The translations under genes and the position numbers were made by a program. This document shows positions 15,901 to 24,526 of a stretch of 64,000 nucleotides of DNA, piece after piece; positions within the stretch are counted from its first letter, which is position 1, and each line of letters starts with the position of its first letter. The notes under the pieces are model-generated. The model made no database searches. It saw nothing but the letters and a program-made list of their open reading frames with translations, and was not told the DNA's origin. The DNA is taken from assembly GCA_017413105.1 (NCBI GenBank), contig JAFPVA010000130.1:117383-181382 (forward strand), given 5' to 3'. This stretch comes from Butyrivibrio sp. (GTDB lineage Bacteria > Bacillota > Clostridia > Lachnospirales > Lachnospiraceae).

Positions 15901-18168
15901 TCTTTCAATATCTATGACACTATCAATCTGTCTGATCTTATCTACAATCTCACGAAGCTGATCTCTTGAAGAAACCTGGAAAGAAGTCTCCATGGTAGCC
16001 AGCCCCTGCTTACTTGTTCTTGTATTCATAGAAATAATATCAATATTTTTCTCAGAAAGAGTTCTTGAAACATCCGCGAGAAGTCCGCTTCTGTTATTAG
16101 CAAAAATCTTGATGGTAGCAGCATATTTGCCGCTCTCATTGGAATCATTCTGCCACTTGGCCTCAATAAGCCTTGTTCTGTCTTCTTCCTGCATCTTAAT
16201 GACGTTTACGCAATCTCTTCTATGTATCGAAACGCCTCTTCCTCTAGTAACAAATCCGCAAATATCATCACCGGGAACAGGATTACAACATTTCGAGAAC
16301 CTGACTGCCACATCATGAACGCCCTTAACGATAATTGCATTATCAGAACCTGAAACCTGAGGAGTAATATTGGATTCAGCCACAGCAGCAAGAACTTCTT
16401 CATCAGTGATGTTGCGCTTATGCTCTTTCTCGTCAAGCTCCAGCATCTTATTGATGATCTGGCCTTCACGAAGGCCACCATGACCAACAGCCGCCAAAAC
16501 TGCGTTCCAGTCATGAAATCCATATTTTCTGATAACAATATTCTGAAACTCAGGCTTAGTGATAGCAAAAAGATCTATGCCCTTACTCTTACAGTAGTCT
16601 ATAAGAAGCTCACGGCCCTTTGCTATATTCTCATCCTTAAACTCATGCCTGAACCACTGATTGATCTTGTTCTTGGTTGAAGTAGCCTTTGCAATCGCAA
16701 GCCAGTCACGACTCGGTCCTCTTGAGTTCTGGCTGGTGATGATCTCTATTCTGTCACCATTTTGGATCTTATAATCAATCGGAACAAGTTTGCCATTGAC
16801 CTTGGCTCCAATCATCTTGTTGCCAACAGCACTGTGAACGCTATAAGCAAAATCAATAGGTGTGGAACCGGCAGGAAGATTCTTTACCTCACCGGTTGGA
16901 GTAAAGCAATATACATCTTCCGAGAACAAATTAAGATCGCTCTTAAGAAGATTCATGAATTCCTGGTTATCAGACATGTCCTGTTGCCATTCAAGTATCT
17001 GACGAAGCCAGATGAGCTTTTCTTCTTCACCATTCTCAGCTTTCTTGCCATCAGAAGTCTCTTTATATTTCCAATGGGCTGCAATACCGTATTCAGCCGC
17101 CTTATGCATGTCATAAGTACGGATCTGAATTTCAAAGGGCTGTCCTGTCTGCCCGATCAGAGTTGTATGCAAAGACTGATACATATTAGGCTTGGGCATG
17201 GCGATGTAATCCTTGAATCTGCCCGGAATAGGCTTGTACATCTCATGGATAACACCAAGAGCCGCATAACAATCCTTTACAGTAGCAACAATAATACGGA
17301 TTGCAAACAGGTCATATATCTGATCAAGGGTCTTATTCTGATTGCGCATCTTCTTATAAATACTGAAAAAGTGCTTGACCCTTCCGTTAACTTCACCTTC
17401 AATACCTGCCTCTTTTATGCTCTCACGAACATGTACACAGATATCCTGAACATACTTTTCTCTTTCACTCTTTCTCTCAGCCACTTTCTCAACCAGTTCA
17501 TAATACACATCAGGTTTTAAGTATTTAAGAGAAAGATCATCCAGTTCAACCTTAATCCTACTGATACCGAGTCTTCCTGAAATAGGTGAAAAAATGTCCA
17601 GAGTTTCCTGGGCAATTCTCTGCTGCTTCTCAGGTATCATATGACTCAAGGTACGCATGTTATGAAGTCTGTCAGCAAGTTTAATAAGAATAACCCGAAT
17701 ATCCTTTGCCATTGCAAGGAACATCTTACGCAGGTTCTGAGCCTGCATATCAATCTGTTCCTGCGTCTTATTGGCATTTTCTGTGGAAAGCTGCAGAGCC
17801 GACAATTTAGTAACACCATCTACAAGAAGTGCTACATCAGCCCCAAACATTGCCTCTATTTCATCCTGGGTCAGAATAGTATCTTCAACGACATCATGAA
17901 GAAGCCCTGCTGCGATGGTCTCTTTGTCCATCTCAAGATCAGCAAGAATAATAGCCACGCAAAGAGGATGAATGATATAAGGTTCACCCGATTTGCGTAG
18001 CTGGTCCTTGTGGGCCTCAGCTGCCTGTTTATATGCCTTCTCAATAAGGGAGATATCATCAGAAGGGTGATATTTCCTCACCCTCTGGATAAGACCCTCA
18101 TAGAGCACGTCAGGAGACTGAAACTCTTCAATGGCTTCAATTTTTCCGTCATCGAATTTCTGAGCCAT
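15889..18168 (-). CDS. rel: Bifunctional (p)ppGpp synthetase/hydrolase Rel
   Basis: A 759-residue stringent-response enzyme. The N-terminal HD hydrolase domain is intact (GEPYIIHPLCVA and LLHDVVEDT). The synthetase domain contains FFSIYKKMRNQ, the DLFAIRIIV region and the GYQSLHT-type motif (NMYQSLHTTLIG). TGS (VYCFTPTGEVKNLPAGSTP), a zinc-finger-like CCNPVPGDDI segment and a C-terminal ACT domain follow. The length is normal for Firmicute Rel. It is preceded directly by apt (3 bases) and followed by the MBL and hemZ genes, a block widely conserved in Clostridia. Confidence 0.97.
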   Translation of the reverse strand: MAQKFDDGKIEAIEEFQSPDVLYEGLIQRVRKYHPSDDISLIEKAYKQAAEAHKDQLRKSGEPYIIHPLCVAIILADLEMDKETIAAGLLHDVVEDTILTQDEIEAMFGADVALLVDGVTKLSALQLSTENANKTQEQIDMQAQNLRKMFLAMAKDIRVILIKLADRLHNMRTLSHMIPEKQQRIAQETLDIFSPISGRLGISRIKVELDDLSLKYLKPDVYYELVEKVAERKSEREKYVQDICVHVRESIKEAGIEGEVNGRVKHFFSIYKKMRNQNKTLDQIYDLFAIRIIVATVKDCYAALGVIHEMYKPIPGRFKDYIAMPKPNMYQSLHTTLIGQTGQPFEIQIRTYDMHKAAEYGIAAHWKYKETSDGKKAENGEEEKLIWLRQILEWQQDMSDNQEFMNLLKSDLNLFSEDVYCFTPTGEVKNLPAGSTPIDFAYSVHSAVGNKMIGAKVNGKLVPIDYKIQNGDRIEIITSQNSRGPSRDWLAIAKATSTKNKINQWFRHEFKDENIAKGRELLIDYCKSKGIDLFAITKPEFQNIVIRKYGFHDWNAVLAAVGHGGLREGQIINKMLELDEKEHKRNITDEEVLAAVAESNITPQVSGSDNAIIVKGVHDVAVRFSKCCNPVPGDDICGFVTRGRGVSIHRRDCVNVIKMQEEDRTRLIEAKWQNDSNESGKYAATIKIFANNRSGLLADVSRTLSEKNIDIISMNTRTSKQGLATMETSFQVSSRDQLREIVDKIRQIDSVIDIERTTG

Positions 18169-18171
18169 TTA

Positions 18172-18696
18172 TTACTTCCCTTCGTAACTTATTGCTGCAT
18201 CTAATCTGTATTTGCTGATTCTCTCTCTGCCGTTAAGTCCCTTAAGCTCCATGAGAACAGCAACACCTGCAACTTCTCCGCCAAGCTGCTCAACAAGCTT
18301 GATCATAGCTTCAATAGTACCACCTGTAGCCATAAGATCATCAACAAGAAGAACTTTCTGACCAGGCTTAATAGCGTCCTTGTGAAGTTCAAGAACAGCC
18401 TTACCATATTCAAGGTCATACTCAACTTCAATTGTCTCGCAAGGAAGCTTGCCCTTCTTACGAACAGGAACAAGAGCCTTTCCTCTTGCATAAGCAATAG
18501 GTGCACTGAAAATAAAGCCCCTTGACTCTGCTCCAAGAACAACGTCAAAATCAAGATCAGCAACCATCTCCATCATCTTGTCGATTGCAAGATGGAATCC
18601 GTCAGGATCCTGAAGAACAGAGGTGATATCTCTGAACATTATCCCCTTTTCCGGAAAGTCCGGTATAGTTCTTACATAGTCTTTTAAATCTTTCAT
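18172..18696 (-). CDS. apt: Adenine phosphoribosyltransferase
   Basis: A 174-residue purine-salvage enzyme that converts adenine and PRPP to AMP. The PRPP-binding motif VLLVDDLMATGGTIEA is present, as are the N-terminal IPDFPEKGIMFRDIT and the GAESRGFIF loop. Length and order of motifs are those of Apt. It is the first gene of the apt-rel-MBL-hemZ unit, with a promoter about 95 bases upstream. The ATG at 18696 follows AGAGAGGG. Confidence 0.97.
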   Translation of the reverse strand: MKDLKDYVRTIPDFPEKGIMFRDITSVLQDPDGFHLAIDKMMEMVADLDFDVVLGAESRGFIFSAPIAYARGKALVPVRKKGKLPCETIEVEYDLEYGKAVLELHKDAIKPGQKVLLVDDLMATGGTIEAMIKLVEQLGGEVAGVAVLMELKGLNGRERISKYRLDAAISYEGK

Positions 18697-18786
18697 TGTA
18701 AAAAAACCCTCTCTAAATGCAAAAATTAATTAGTAAAAAATTGTCATAGCACATAGCTTTCAATATAAACAATTCTTCAAATTAGT

Positions 18787-18822
18787 ATTATAACACAAGT
18801 ATTCAGCATTTTCACAGAAAAT
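18787..18822 (-). promoter_or_regulatory. Promoter of the apt-rel unit with overlapping palindrome
   Basis: Minus-strand GTGAAA (18810-18815) and TATAAT (18787-18792) with a 17-base spacer. The -35 lies within a perfect palindrome, ATTTTC-TGT-GAAAAT (18808-18822). This resembles the CodY box (AATTTTCWGAAAATT) but has a centre two bases longer. Confidence 0.45.
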
Positions 18823-18854
18823 TGAATTAATTTTTCATGCAAATCTTATAAACT

Positions 18855-19001
18855 TGTTACTGTTCACTCGCATGCAGCTCGCTCCAGTAACCAATTCGCG
18901 CATTCATTCCAATTCGACTTCATCGAAGGAATGCGCTCACTCCTGCATCAAGTTCTCACGAAATGCGCAGCTTAGTGCGCATTTCTGCCTGAACAGTAAC
19001 A
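18855..19001 (-). repeat. Structured repeat, family 1, unit C
   Basis: A 147-bp element closed by a 12-bp inverted repeat (TGTTACTGTTCA / TGAACAGTAACA). Inside are GCGCATTC / GAATGCGC enclosing TTCGA / TCGAA, a conserved single-stranded stretch (minus strand TTTCGTGAGAACTTGAT), and the hairpin ATGCGCA-CTAAGC-TGCGCAT region. The same parts in the same order occur at 63727-63853 and 63868-64000, with different stem sequences. Also within it, GTTACTG/CAGTAAC can form an alternative first hairpin. Confidence 0.65.
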
Positions 19002-19032
19002 TAAACTTCACCAGAGTATGATAATCTGCTCC

Positions 19033-19061
19033 TTGAAAATAATGGGTTGTACATGTATAAT
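19033..19061 (+). promoter_or_regulatory. Promoter of tRNA-Thr
   Basis: TTGAAA (19033-19038) and TATAAT (19056-19061) with a 17-base spacer, ending 22 bases before the tRNA. This is the best-matching plus-strand promoter in the window. Confidence 0.65.
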
Positions 19062-19083
19062 GAAATTTGTGCTTGGTGCACTT

Positions 19084-19156
19084 GCTGGAATAGCGCAGTC
19101 GGTAGCGCAACTGATTCGTAATCAGTAGGTCGAGGGTTCAAGTCCCTTTTCCAGCT
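19084..19156 (+). tRNA. tRNA-Thr (anticodon CGT)
   Basis: 73 bases fold as a full cloverleaf: acceptor GCTGGAA / TTCCAGC, D-stem GCGC/GCGC, anticodon stem ACTGA / TCAGT with loop TTCGTAA (anticodon CGT, reading ACG, Thr), and T-arm GAGGG-TTCAAGT-CCCTT. The discriminator base is T, and CCA is not encoded. It is one of only two plus-strand genes here. Confidence 0.95.
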
Positions 19157-19211
19157 TTTCGGTTTATCAGACAAATGTGGAGTTGCTCACTTCGTCTGCG
19201 CGGTAATTTAC

Positions 19212-19287
19212 TAAAAATAATAAGACCTATGAATGTTTCCTTTCATGTTATTCAGAGAAGTCAACATTCATAGGTCTTATATTTTTG
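19212..19287. terminator. Bidirectional terminator between tRNA-Thr and the GlgB-like gene
   Basis: A perfect 18-bp inverted repeat (19220-19237 and 19263-19280), extended outward through A/T runs with one bulge, encloses a 25-base loop. The A-rich left and T-rich right flanks allow termination of the plus-strand tRNA and of the minus-strand serine operon. Confidence 0.8.
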
Positions 19288-19429
19288 TAAATTATACTGC
19301 TCGTCCGAATGATTCGCAACTACACATTTTGTCTGATATAAGCTTTTGTTCTCCTCTAAGATGAGATTCTCAATTTTCCCAAGACATCCTTATTACTCCG
19401 CTTTTTATTGCTCAGGCATTTTGTCTGAT

Positions 19430-21961
19430 TTAAGCTTTGGTACTCTTCTTAGCTGAGGTAGTCTTCTTAGTAGCTGTTTTCTTTGCTGAAGTCTTCTTAG
19501 AAGCAGTTTTCTTTGTGGCAGCTTTCTTCGCAGCAGGCTTATCCTCGGTTACAGGTTTCTCGGAAGCGGATTCAACGCTCTTTACTGCTTCTTCGGTCAC
19601 AATACTGAAAATACGCTCTTCTTCAATCTTCTCGTATTTCTCTTCGATAGCCTTCTCCTGCTCTGCAAGCTCTTTTTCGTATTTAAGCTTAAGCTCTGCA
19701 AGAATACGCTGTTCCTCAAGATCCTGCTTTTCCTTGAGCTCAGCAAGCTTCTCTCTCTTTTCCTGCTCCTTCTTTATTTCCTCTTCCTCCTTGATGGCAC
19801 GGATTTTCTTCTCCTGCTCTGTATAAGGAATAAAGCTAAATACAGAAAGGGCAACCGGACCAATATTTACCTCAATACTGTAATTTCTACCGTCGATATC
19901 TTTTCTCTGGGTCTCAATCTTGCCCGGATTTAAAACTCCTGTTCCGCCGTAGCTAAGATCATCAGAATTGAATACTTCTGTGTATCTGCCGTCAATAGGC
20001 ACTCCGATCTCGTACTTTCTCTCTACACCTGCCATATTTGCAACAACAAGAAGCATCTCTTTGTCGTCACCGCTCTTTCTTACGAAAGAAATCATGCACT
20101 CGTCGGAAGCCATGTTATTGATCCATTCAAAGCCCGCATCAGAACTGTCGAGCTGATGAAGCGCTTCGTGGCCGTAATAGAGTTCATTGAGCTTGTGGAG
20201 AAGATTCTCCACGAATACTGCCTGGTCTACAGTAAGAGCATCAGGCTCCATGTAAAGGTGCTTCCTTCCCGGGTGAACCATCATGAAGCTAAGAGCAAGT
20301 CTAAGGTTAGCCATCTTCTGGGAAGAATCGCCTGGCATCAGATAATAGAGCCCCTCAAGGCCTTTCTCAATGTCTTCATGAGTAAAAGCAAGGATAAATC
20401 GCTCAGTATAGCTGTAAATAAGACTAAAGGTCAGTTCATCATGATGTCCTGCTCTGAAAAGAGGGTCATTTTCCATATAGGAAAGGAAATCTCTAGTCCA
20501 GCCATTGTTCCACTTAAAGTCAAAGCCAAGACCACCCTCATCCACAGTATCAGTAAGCTGCGGCCAGCAGGCTGTTTCTTTTGTGATCATGATAATTCCA
20601 GAATTATCCTTGTGAACAACCTGATTTAAGTGCTTTATAAACTCAAGAGCCTCAAGGTTTTCATTGCCGCCATATATATTTGGAAGCCATTCTCCGGGCT
20701 GCCTGTCATAATCAAGGTAAAGAATTCTGGAAATATCAGAGGTTCTAAGGCCATCAATATGGAAGTTCTCAATCCAGTATAGGGCATTTGAAATAAGGAA
20801 GTTCGCAACTTCTTTTCTTCCATAATCAAAGACAAGATCACCGGACTTAGGATGAACACCGATTCGTGGATCAGCATATTCATACAGAGTCTTCCCATCA
20901 TAATCGCTCAGCCCACAGGATGACTTAGGGAAAAATGTTGGAACCCAGTCCAAAAGCACACGGATACCTGCACCATGCATAGTATTGACAAAGTTCTGAA
21001 ACTCCTCAATACTTCCGCTTGATTCATCAAGGGCAAAGAAATCAAGAATATGATAAAAATGTCCGGGAATATGCTTCATTACAGGCATAAGCTCAATGGT
21101 GTTAAAGCCGTGATTCTGTACATATTCGAGTACATCTCGTGTAACTTCTTCCATAGTTGTCTTCTTGCCATGTCTTCCGGCAAAAGCTTCCAGAGAAATC
21201 TCACAGATAGAAAGAGCTCCCTCATCCAGGTCAAACTTTCTTCTGTCAGCAAGCCATTTTTCATCAGTCCAGGCAATCTGACTTGCCTTTCTGATCACTG
21301 AAATAATTCCATTTTCACCCTTTGATTCTATTGCAAAAGGATCAGGTCTCTTATATACAAGACCACTTCTGGTCTTAATCTCAAACTGGTATCCGTCAAG
21401 CTCTTTTGCCCCCGGAACAAATATTTCAAAAATACCGATGGGATCAAGTCTATGCATCTGGCAAAGCCTGCCGTCCCAGTTATTGAAATCGCCTATCACG
21501 CTTACTCTGCAGGCAGAAGGTGCCCAAACAGCAAATTCAGTTCCATCAACGCCGTTTCTTGTCTTAGGATGAGCACCAAGTTTCTCGTAAATATGATAGT
21601 GAATTCCGCTTCCAAATTTTATGAAATCTTCTCTGTCCATAAGCGGCTCAAAAGCGTATGGATCAATCACACTTGTGCTTTTGCCGGTGGAATCCTTGAT
21701 AAGAAATTTGTATTTAAGCTTTTCAACATAAGGAACAAGGACAGCAAAAAAGCCTGCTTCGTCCGCAAGTTCCATTGGATATTCCTTCTTGGAATTCTCA
21801 ATATAAACACTCATGGTGTCTGCATCAGGATAAAAAGCCTGAATCAGATAGTTACTCCCAACTTTATGTGCGCCCAGTATTCTATGAGGATTATCACCAT
21901 CTGAATAAATAATTTCCTCAATCTCAGGCCAATTCATCATTTTATACAGTTTATTATTCAC
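19430..21961 (-). CDS. Glycogen branching enzyme homologue, probably catalytically dead, with coiled-coil and basic tail
   Basis: An 843-residue protein that aligns end to end with GlgB: tandem CBM48-like N-terminal domains, a GH13 barrel and a C-terminal beta domain. Alignment over the core is gap-free with E. coli GlgB as I recall it (constant offset of 3 in this numbering), and every key residue differs: nucleophile D405 is S408 (GLRTSDIS), acid/base E458 is K461 (ITKETACWP), stabiliser D526 is E529 (THEDIEKG) and H340 is F343 (DWVPTFFP). The FMGNEF-type loop is YMEPDA. The last 130 residues are extra: a Glu/Lys coiled coil, then a tail of repeated AAKK/TASKK/TATKK units. The GTG at 21961 has GGAGGGG 6 bases upstream; an ATG at 21976 lacks a site. 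It lies 12-27 bases after the DUF1015 gene in the serine operon. A structural or scaffold role in glycogen metabolism is a guess. Confidence 0.9.
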   Translation of the reverse strand: MNNKLYKMMNWPEIEEIIYSDGDNPHRILGAHKVGSNYLIQAFYPDADTMSVYIENSKKEYPMELADEAGFFAVLVPYVEKLKYKFLIKDSTGKSTSVIDPYAFEPLMDREDFIKFGSGIHYHIYEKLGAHPKTRNGVDGTEFAVWAPSACRVSVIGDFNNWDGRLCQMHRLDPIGIFEIFVPGAKELDGYQFEIKTRSGLVYKRPDPFAIESKGENGIISVIRKASQIAWTDEKWLADRRKFDLDEGALSICEISLEAFAGRHGKKTTMEEVTRDVLEYVQNHGFNTIELMPVMKHIPGHFYHILDFFALDESSGSIEEFQNFVNTMHGAGIRVLLDWVPTFFPKSSCGLSDYDGKTLYEYADPRIGVHPKSGDLVFDYGRKEVANFLISNALYWIENFHIDGLRTSDISRILYLDYDRQPGEWLPNIYGGNENLEALEFIKHLNQVVHKDNSGIIMITKETACWPQLTDTVDEGGLGFDFKWNNGWTRDFLSYMENDPLFRAGHHDELTFSLIYSYTERFILAFTHEDIEKGLEGLYYLMPGDSSQKMANLRLALSFMMVHPGRKHLYMEPDALTVDQAVFVENLLHKLNELYYGHEALHQLDSSDAGFEWINNMASDECMISFVRKSGDDKEMLLVVANMAGVERKYEIGVPIDGRYTEVFNSDDLSYGGTGVLNPGKIETQRKDIDGRNYSIEVNIGPVALSVFSFIPYTEQEKKIRAIKEEEEIKKEQEKREKLAELKEKQDLEEQRILAELKLKYEKELAEQEKAIEEKYEKIEEERIFSIVTEEAVKSVESASEKPVTEDKPAAKKAATKKTASKKTSAKKTATKKTTSAKKSTKA

Positions 21962-21988
21962 TGAATTCCCCTCCATGACTCATTTTTT

Positions 21989-23242
21989 CTATTTAAGTGT
22001 ACCATTAATTCCATGAATAAATAACCCGCTAAGGAGCTTGGGTTCAAACCAGGTGGACTTTGGAGGCATGAGAAGCCCTGCGTCAGCCACATCAAAAAGT
22101 TCACTGATAGATGTAGGATGCATTGCAAAAGCAAGTTTCATATCCTCGTGACATCTCTTCTCAAGTTCTGAAAGTCCCCTAATACCACCCACAAAATCTA
22201 TCCTTTTATCAGTTCTGGGATCCCCGATGCCAAGGATTGGCCCAAGAACGTTTCCCTGAAGGGTTGAAACATCAAGTCCTTCAACCGGATCTTCTGATAA
22301 TATTGCTTTTTTGGCAGTGAGCTTATACCATTTATCTTCAAGGAAAAGAGCAAATTCACCCTTATTTGCAGGGCTGAATGCTGCATTTGCCTCATCCACT
22401 TCGAATCCGACAGATAATTTGTCAAAGAACTCTTCCTTAGTGAGACCGTTTAAATCCTTAACAACACGGTTGTAATCCATGATATAAAGATCTTCATCAG
22501 CAAAAAGAACTGACAAAAACAAGTCACTTTCAAGTTTTCCGCGAACTTTCCCCTGAAGTTCTTTTCTTTTCCGTAGCCCTACTTTCACAGCGGAAGCACA
22601 TCTGTGATGGCCATCTGCAATATAGATTGAATCAATTGTAGTAAATATCCTTGAGATTGTATCAATCTCTTCCTGGTCGTCTACAAGAAATACTCTGTTT
22701 TTAACTCCATCTTCCGATACGAAATCATATACCGGGGTATCTACTTCCCTTATTCTGTCTACCAGTTCTGACAGCAGCTTATTTTTCCTATAGCACAAAA
22801 AGATAGGTCCGGTCTGCGCTTCACAGGTATAAACGTGATTGATTCTGTCCTGTTCCTTCTCTTCTCTGGTATTCTCATGTTTTTTGATAACACCATTTAA
22901 GTAATCGTCAATTGAAGCACAGGCCACGATTCCGGTCTGAGTTCTGCCATTCATGGTCTGCTCATAAATGTAATAACAAGGCTTTTCATCCTGAACAAAA
23001 ATCCCACTTTCAATCTGATTCCAAAGCATGTCATGAGCCTTTTGATATACTTCAGGCGCATACATATCATGTTCCGGCTCAAATTGTGTTTCCGGTCTGT
23101 CTATAGCCAAAAAGCAGTCCGGGTACTTTTTTACCTTCTCATAAGCTTCCTGTCTGCTGAACACATCGTATGGCAAAGATGCAATAGTCTCAGCCTTGCC
23201 TTCAGCAGGTCTGTAGCTTTTAAAGGGTCTAATATCAGCCAT
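21989..23242 (-). CDS. DUF1015 family protein (serine-operon associated)
   Basis: A 417-residue protein with the DUF1015 opening (MADIRPFKSYRPA, then ASLPYDVFSRQEA), the central YIADGHHRCASA motif and a C-terminal MPPKSTWFEPKLLSGLF region. The family belongs to the ParB/sulfiredoxin-like fold and contains free-serine kinase-type proteins in archaea. In Clostridia it commonly follows serC and serA, as here. No serB is present in the operon, so a role in serine or phosphoserine metabolism is likely but unproven. The start follows GGAGG. Confidence 0.9.
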   Translation of the reverse strand: MADIRPFKSYRPAEGKAETIASLPYDVFSRQEAYEKVKKYPDCFLAIDRPETQFEPEHDMYAPEVYQKAHDMLWNQIESGIFVQDEKPCYYIYEQTMNGRTQTGIVACASIDDYLNGVIKKHENTREEKEQDRINHVYTCEAQTGPIFLCYRKNKLLSELVDRIREVDTPVYDFVSEDGVKNRVFLVDDQEEIDTISRIFTTIDSIYIADGHHRCASAVKVGLRKRKELQGKVRGKLESDLFLSVLFADEDLYIMDYNRVVKDLNGLTKEEFFDKLSVGFEVDEANAAFSPANKGEFALFLEDKWYKLTAKKAILSEDPVEGLDVSTLQGNVLGPILGIGDPRTDKRIDFVGGIRGLSELEKRCHEDMKLAFAMHPTSISELFDVADAGLLMPPKSTWFEPKLLSGLFIHGINGTLK

Positions 23243-23325
23243 TTTTCATACCTCCTCTATATTACACAAAAATATCGGGCAGAAATAGTACATTCCCACC
23301 CGATATTATAGCACAAACGCCGTAT

Positions 23326-24495
23326 TTATACGTCTTTTCTGACAATTCTTACTCTGATAACGTCATCTATTTTCTCAATCTTGCTTACCAGGGCATCCTC
23401 AATCTCATCCTCAAGGTCAATAAGTGTATAAGCATAGTCACCTCTTGACTTGTTGGTCATATCAGAGATGTTATAGCCCGCATCGCCCAAAAGTGTTGTG
23501 AACTGACTGATCATGTTGGCAACGTTCTTATGTATAATCGCAAGACGAGGGCCATGACATACTCCCATCTCACAGTTAGGAAGGTTTACAGAGTTGTTGA
23601 TATTTCCGTTTTCAAGATAGTCCTTAAGTTCAAGAACTGCCTTAACAGCACAGTTATCCTCAGATTCCTCTGTTGATGCTCCAAGGTGAGGGATTACAAT
23701 GCATCCGTCGTGGCCTGCTGTAGTAGGATTTGGGAAATCAGTAACATATTTTCTGATCTTACCGGAGTTGATTCCGGCAAGAATATCTACTTCGTTGCAG
23801 AGAATGTCTCTTGCAAGGTTGAGGATGATAACGCCCTTCTTCATCTTGGCAATAGCTTCTGCATTTATCATGCCCTTTGTGGAATCAAGTGCAGGAACAT
23901 GAATCGTGATAATATCGCACTTAGAATAGATATCATCTACATTTGTAACATGCTTTACATCTGAAGAAAGTCTCCAGGCTGCATCAATAGAAAGATATGG
24001 GTCATAGCCATATACTTCCATACCAAGCTGACGAGCTGCATTGGCAACTCTTACGCCAATTGCACCAAGGCCGATAATTCCTAGCTTTTTGCCAAAGATC
24101 TCTGTTCCGGCAAATTTCTTTTTGGACTTCTCTGTAAGCTTAGCAATATCAGGATCTCCGGCATTAGCCTTAACCCATTCAGTTCCGCCAATGATGTCAC
24201 GGGATGCGATGAGCATAGCCGCAAGCACCATCTCTTTTACACCGTTTGCATTTGCTCCCGGTGTGTTAAATACAACGATTCCCTGCTTAGCGCACTTTTC
24301 AAGAGGAATATTGTTAACACCGGCACCTGCTCTTGCAATAGCAAGAAGGTTATTAGAAAAGTCCATTTCAAGCATATTGGCGCTTCTTACAAGAATGCCT
24401 TCTGCATCATCTACATTGTCAACCGCCTCATACTGATCTGAGAAATTATTAAGACCAATCTTTGCGATGGGATTCATACACTTATACTTGTACAT
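23326..24495 (-). CDS. serA: D-3-phosphoglycerate dehydrogenase
   Basis: A 389-residue NAD-dependent enzyme catalysing the first step of serine synthesis. The Rossmann motif is LGIIGLGAIGVRVANAARQLG-like (near residue 145), with the conserved Arg of NLARD, and the catalytic His in IPHLGASTEESEDNC. A C-terminal ACT domain of about 70 residues (AIIHKNVANMISQFTTLLGD) gives possible serine feedback. It lacks the middle ASB domain of the long form, as usual in Clostridia. It starts 31 bases after serC, with AGGAGG. Confidence 0.96.
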   Translation of the reverse strand: MYKYKCMNPIAKIGLNNFSDQYEAVDNVDDAEGILVRSANMLEMDFSNNLLAIARAGAGVNNIPLEKCAKQGIVVFNTPGANANGVKEMVLAAMLIASRDIIGGTEWVKANAGDPDIAKLTEKSKKKFAGTEIFGKKLGIIGLGAIGVRVANAARQLGMEVYGYDPYLSIDAAWRLSSDVKHVTNVDDIYSKCDIITIHVPALDSTKGMINAEAIAKMKKGVIILNLARDILCNEVDILAGINSGKIRKYVTDFPNPTTAGHDGCIVIPHLGASTEESEDNCAVKAVLELKDYLENGNINNSVNLPNCEMGVCHGPRLAIIHKNVANMISQFTTLLGDAGYNISDMTNKSRGDYAYTLIDLEDEIEDALVSKIEKIDDVIRVRIVRKDV

Positions 24496-24526
24496 CGGTT
24501 TTCATCCTCCTAATGGATTATCTTTA

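Larger units (their letters stand above)
18697..19083. other. Non-coding stretch between apt and tRNA-Thr
   Basis: 387 bases with no credible gene. It holds the apt promoter (18787-18815), a structured repeat unit (18855-19001) and the tRNA promoter (19033-19061). A minus-strand reading frame from 19174 is the antisense of the tRNA and is not counted as a gene. Confidence 0.7.

Noticed and set aside
16762-17520. Plus-strand frame of 252 codons opposite rel
   Set aside because: Antisense shadow of the conserved synthetase region; composition and start are not gene-like.
18956-19174. Minus-strand frame of 72 codons with a RDLNPRPTDYESVALPTAL-type sequence
   Set aside because: It is the exact antisense of the tRNA-Thr gene and part of a structured repeat; such tRNA-antisense frames are a common false gene call.
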